Assembly: GCA_026874595.1 (NCBI GenBank)
Contig: CM049315.1
Coordinates: forward strand, 3,714,664 to 3,778,663
Source: Sipunculus nudus
Lineage: Eukaryota > Annelida > Sipuncula > Golfingiida > Sipunculidae
Reading direction: 5' to 3'
Length of the DNA: 64,000 bases
A program made the translations under genes and the position numbers. Below the pieces are notes generated by a model. The model was not told the origin of the DNA, ran no database searches, and was given only the letters and a program-made list of their open reading frames with translations. How positions within the stretch are numbered: the stretch's first letter is position 1; every line of letters starts with the position of its first letter. Below are positions 60,188-64,000 of this stretch, piece after piece.

Positions 60188-61879
60188 CAAAGCCTACTGG
60201 CCTGATGCGAACCTGTGCATTGGGAAATACACCAAGTATTATGCTTCAATGCTGGACCATTACTTTTATGTATATGAACAATGCAAGTACTAAACATTTT
60301 GAATATAAGAAACAATTACTCAAACATCACTGCTGAAATTCTGGCATGGGTGCACACAACACAAAAATGATTGTAGCTGGCACCACCAGTCTTGTATACA
60401 ATGAAGCTATCAGAGATATACACATATGCCAATTTTCAGACTGATATATCAAACCCCTCCTGAGAAATAAGCAGGGACACACATTGTGCAAAAATTATTG
60501 TAGGTGGCACCACCAGTCTTGTATATGACAAAGCTATTCGATATGTATAAATATGCACAATTTCAGGCTGATATATCAAATTCCTCTGTAGAAATAAGCA
60601 GGCACATACACTGTGCAAAAGTCAATGTACGTGGCACCACCTGTCTTGTAAATGAGAATACCATCAAAGACGCTTAGACAGGTCAAAATATCAGTCAAAT
60701 ACATCAAACTTCCCCAGAGTTTGATGCACTGGGCCGACAAGGCTTAGATGAGTAAGGCAGTTGCCCCCTAGTGACCTGTGACAAATTGCTGCCTCATGCT
60801 ACTGCACTGAGTGAACTCTTGACCTGCACCTGGCTAGACTGAGTGAACTTTTGACCTGTACCTGGCTGCACTGAGTGAACTCTTGACCTGTTGCATAATC
60901 TGACACAGATTGCCATCTGCCAAAGCTATAAATAGAATCAGGCTGAACTTTGGTGCTAAATATGACGCAGTGAGCAGTCTGCCAAAGCTATAAATAGAAT
61001 GCAGCTACTGCACTGAGTGAACTCTTGACCTATACCTGGCTGCACTTCTTCCAATCCTGGCACTGTGCCAAAACTATTTATAGAGCTGACATCATCTTGG
61101 TTAATGGCCAACATCAAGGCTCTGGCAATCTGCCAATGGTTAACCAAGTGCTGCCATCTGAACACCAAAGTGGTCCCTACTTGATATAACTTTGAAATTT
61201 ATTTTCCCAAAACAAAATGCTTTTCAGCTGACTTTTTATACAAAAGAAATCAGGAATATATGTAAAATTATTACAGATGCATACTGAATGCAAAATTATA
61301 ATACAGATATATCTCACTGATGGCAAATTCTTGAATTAAGTTGAGTAAGGATACCAATAATTTATAATCCATGTACAGTTGTCTTAATATAGCCACAGAG
61401 AGCTGAATATCCATGATTGATACAATGCCTGATATGATAAATAATTTAAATCAGTAATCTAATATTTTTAAAAGCTTTTAAAAAAACATTTTTGTCAATA
61501 TTTACCAAAGATCACCTGAAATCTAAATGATTAGAGGGATAATGTAATAGATGCTGATAAACTGGTGCCAAGCTAGATGTAACAGCATTACACAGCTAAC
61601 ATGAATGGTAAATGACTCAATTCAATCTTCATAATTCAGCCAAAAATCATTCATGTGGAACCATTAAAGACAATTATTATAAGAATTATTGAGGGGATTA
61701 TTCTTGTAAAATATTAAACAAACTGGCTTCAGTGGCATCAGTTGAACAACTTTTTGCAGGTTTATAACTCAAATAGGGAGATACAGCAAACTGGCTAAGT
61801 TCAGCTTCCCCTTACTCAGCCAAAAATCACTGAACCAAAACCATTTGAACAAACTTGAATTATCAACATCTGAGGATAA
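60188..61879 (-). mobile_element. HelE element, second copy, interrupted by HelD
   Basis: It starts CAAAGCCTACTGGCC and GCGAACCTGTG, and follows the 10328 copy module by module. It lacks the 0.8-kb nested HelA, and breaks off at AACATCTGAGGATAA where the first copy continues TTAATGTG. Its HelE remainder should lie beyond the window, on the far side of HelD. Confidence 0.7.
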
Positions 61880-64000
61880 CTAGACATTTCTTGGCACCGC
61901 AGGTGCCAGAGTATCCCCAGACATAGTAGGCCCCCACCCCCTTTATAAATAGACCCCCATTTTTAGCAGCATATACTGACACTTGGCATATTCATTGTTT
62001 CTTCCATCTAACAATCCACAATCTTGTTAAAGATGTTGGTCCTGTGACCTTGATCTTTTTAAAGATGTGTCCTGTGACCTTGACCTGTGACCTCATGACC
62101 CCAAAATCAAATCTGGTCTTGCTTTTCCAATGGGACATATGCAAGTTAAGTTTGAAATCTATATATCAATAAAGCAGGAATTATCACCCAGAAACTAATT
62201 TTTGGACAGATGGCTCCTGTGACCTTCACCTTTGACCTTGTGACCTCAAAATTGATAGTGTTCTTCCTCTCTTGGCAGGAGAACTATATGTGCAAGATGA
62301 AAGATCTGAGATGAAATGTTTGGATGAAAATGCATCCACATCTTTTTAAAGATGTGTCCTGTGACCTTGACCTTTGACCTCATCACCCCAAAATCAATTT
62401 GGGTCTTGCTTTTCCAATGGGACATATACAAGTCAAGTTTGAAATCCATACATCAATAAAAGCAGGAATTATCATCCAGAAACTAATTTTTGGACAGATG
62501 GCTCCTGTGACCTTCACCTTTGACCTTGTGACCTCATAATTGATAGGGGTCTTCCACTCTTGGCAGGTGAACTATATATGCAAGAGGAAAGATCTGAGAT
62601 GAATTGTTTGGCTGAAAATGCATCCACAATCTTTTTAAAGAGGTTTCCTGTGACCTTGACCTTTGACCTCATGACCCCAAAATCAATTCAGGTCTTGCTT
62701 TTCCAATGGGTCAAATTCAAGTCAAGTTTGAAATCCATACATCAATAAAATAAGGAATTATCATCCAGAAACCAATTTTTGGACAGATGGCTCCTGTGAC
62801 CTTCACCTTTGACCTTGTGACCTCAAAATTGATAGGGTTCTTCCTCTCTTGGCAGGTGAACTATATGTGCAAGATGAAAGATGTGAGATGAAATGTTTGG
62901 ATGAAAATGCATCCACATCTTTTTAAAGGTGTGTCCTGTGACCTTGACCTTTGACCTCATAACCTCAAAATCAATTTGGGTCTTGCTTTTCCAATGGGAC
63001 ATATACAAGTCAAGTTTGAAATCTATACATCAGTAAAAGCAGGAATTATCATCCAGAAACTAAATTTTGGACTGATGGCTCCTGTGACCTTCACCTTTGA
63101 CCTTGTGACCTCACAATTGATAGGGGTCTTCTACTCTTGGCAGGTGAACTATATGTGCAAGATGAAAGATCTGAGATGAATTGTTTGGCTGAAAATGCAT
63201 CCACAATCTTTTTAAAAAGGTTTCCTGTGACCTTGACCTTTGACCTCATGACCCCAAAATCAATTCAGGTCTTGCTTCTCCAAAGGGTCAAATACAAGTC
63301 GAGTTTGAAATCCATACATCAATAAAAGCAGGAATTATCATCCAGAAACTAATTTTTGGACAGATGGCTCCTGTGACCTTGACCTTTGACCTTGTGACCT
63401 CAAAACTGATAGGGGTCTTCCTCTATTGGCAGATGACTTACATGTGCAAGATGAAAGGTCTGAGATGAAATGTTTGGCTGAAAATGCATCCACAATCTTT
63501 TTAAAGATGTGTCCTGTGACCTTGACCTTTGACCTCATGACCCCAAAATAAATTGGAGTCTTGCTTTTTCAATGGGACATATATAAGTCAAGTTTGAAAT
63601 CAATACATCAATAAAAGTAGGAATTATCATCCAGAAACTAATTTTTGGACAGATAGCTCCTGTGGCCTTGACCTTTGACCTTGTGACCCCAAAATTTATA
63701 TGGATCATCCACTACTGGCAAGTGAGCTATATATTCAAGATGGAAGACCTAAGATGAAAGTTTGGCTCAAAATGCATCCACAGTATCTTTTAAAATGCCA
63801 GTCCAGTGACCTTGACCTTTGACCTCATGACCCTAGAACCTATAGGGTTCTTACTTTAGTGGTGGGCCATACATAAGTCATGTTTGAAATCCATATGGCT
63901 ATCAACACTGGAGATATCATAAGAGGTGTGTGATTTTCACCATATATGGCAATATTCAAGGTCAAGGCCACTATCATAGGAAAGGTCATGACCCCAATTT
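61880..64000 (-). mobile_element. HelD element, 5' part beyond window
   Basis: The terminus CTAGACATTTCTTGGCACC begins a GGCACC-GCA-GGTGCC hairpin, followed by TAGTAGGCCCCC, the asymmetric repeat. The interior from 62040 is an array of about 289-bp dimeric modules with TGACCTTGACCTTTGACC in one half and TGACCTTCACCTTTGACC in the other. It runs to the window end. Frames such as those at 62560 or 63137 are array artefacts. Confidence 0.7.
62360..63826 (-). promoter_or_regulatory. Array of nuclear-receptor-type half-sites
   Basis: On the minus strand the core reads AGGTCAAAGGTCAAGGTCA: a DR1 (AGGTCA-A-AGGTCA), an overlapping DR0 and an ERR-type TCAAGGTCA site. Unchanged cores occur near 62360, 62650, 62939, 63227, 63373, 63517 and 63808. 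That these match consensus receptor sites is known biology; that any receptor binds here is inference. The motif may simply be part of the repeat. Confidence 0.35.

Noticed and set aside
62246-63538. Repeated frames with similar peptides (RSKVKVTG, FPVTLTFDLM)
   Set aside because: They are translations of the HelD array modules on either strand and recur with its period.

Overview
The window looks like AT-rich intergenic and intronic DNA of a metazoan, most likely a marine bivalve or other mollusc. This is inferred from the short GACA/GACG tracts inside Helitron-like repeats, the abundant TGACCTTGACCTTTGACC modules and a spliced nuclear-receptor exon. No prokaryotic gene organisation is present. 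Almost all open reading frames are chance or repeat-derived. Only two protein-level signals are convincing: one nuclear-receptor DNA-binding-domain exon on the minus strand (32395-32507) and the 3' end of a non-LTR retrotransposon reverse-transcriptase gene on the plus strand (about 17794-18530). A 50-codon CpG-rich reading frame at 58224-58376 is a weak candidate first exon.

The bulk is mobile DNA. At least five families, and probably six (local labels HelA to HelF), share one terminal grammar although their sequences differ. One end is a hairpin. The arm of that hairpin recurs inverted near the other end. That other end finishes with a short palindrome and CTAG, or a variant such as CTTG, CTAT or CTAC. 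This fits the asymmetric terminal inverted repeats of Helitron2/Helentron elements, so I read them as non-autonomous Helentron-like elements. Their interiors are tandem modules of about 140-290 bp.

Layout: 1-3263 HelA; 4421-5395 hAT-like; 5773-7530 HelA with nuclear-receptor-site modules; 10328-13977 HelE with a nested HelA; 13990-17552 a 70-bp minisatellite with higher-order structure; 17794-18640 truncated LINE; 21704-28794 a hAT-like element apparently split by nested HelA copies and a mariner-like MITE; 31158-32038 HelB; 32395-32507 receptor exon; 32922-33758 HelD; 34673-36883 HelC; 39756-40947 HelA; 42973-45456 HelE interrupted by a TIR element; 49834-50993 HelB; 51294-55827 HelA copies with HelF and HelA nested inside; 56906-57638 solo LTR; 60188-61879 HelE; 61880 to the end HelD.

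Two cross-family signals stand out. The 12-bp palindrome GGTGGCGCCACC occurs perfectly seven times in modules of otherwise different families. The HelD and HelA modules carry tandem AGGTCA half-sites (DR1/DR0 and an ERR-type site), some within 1 kb upstream of the receptor exon. All boundaries were read by eye; no alignments or database searches were run.
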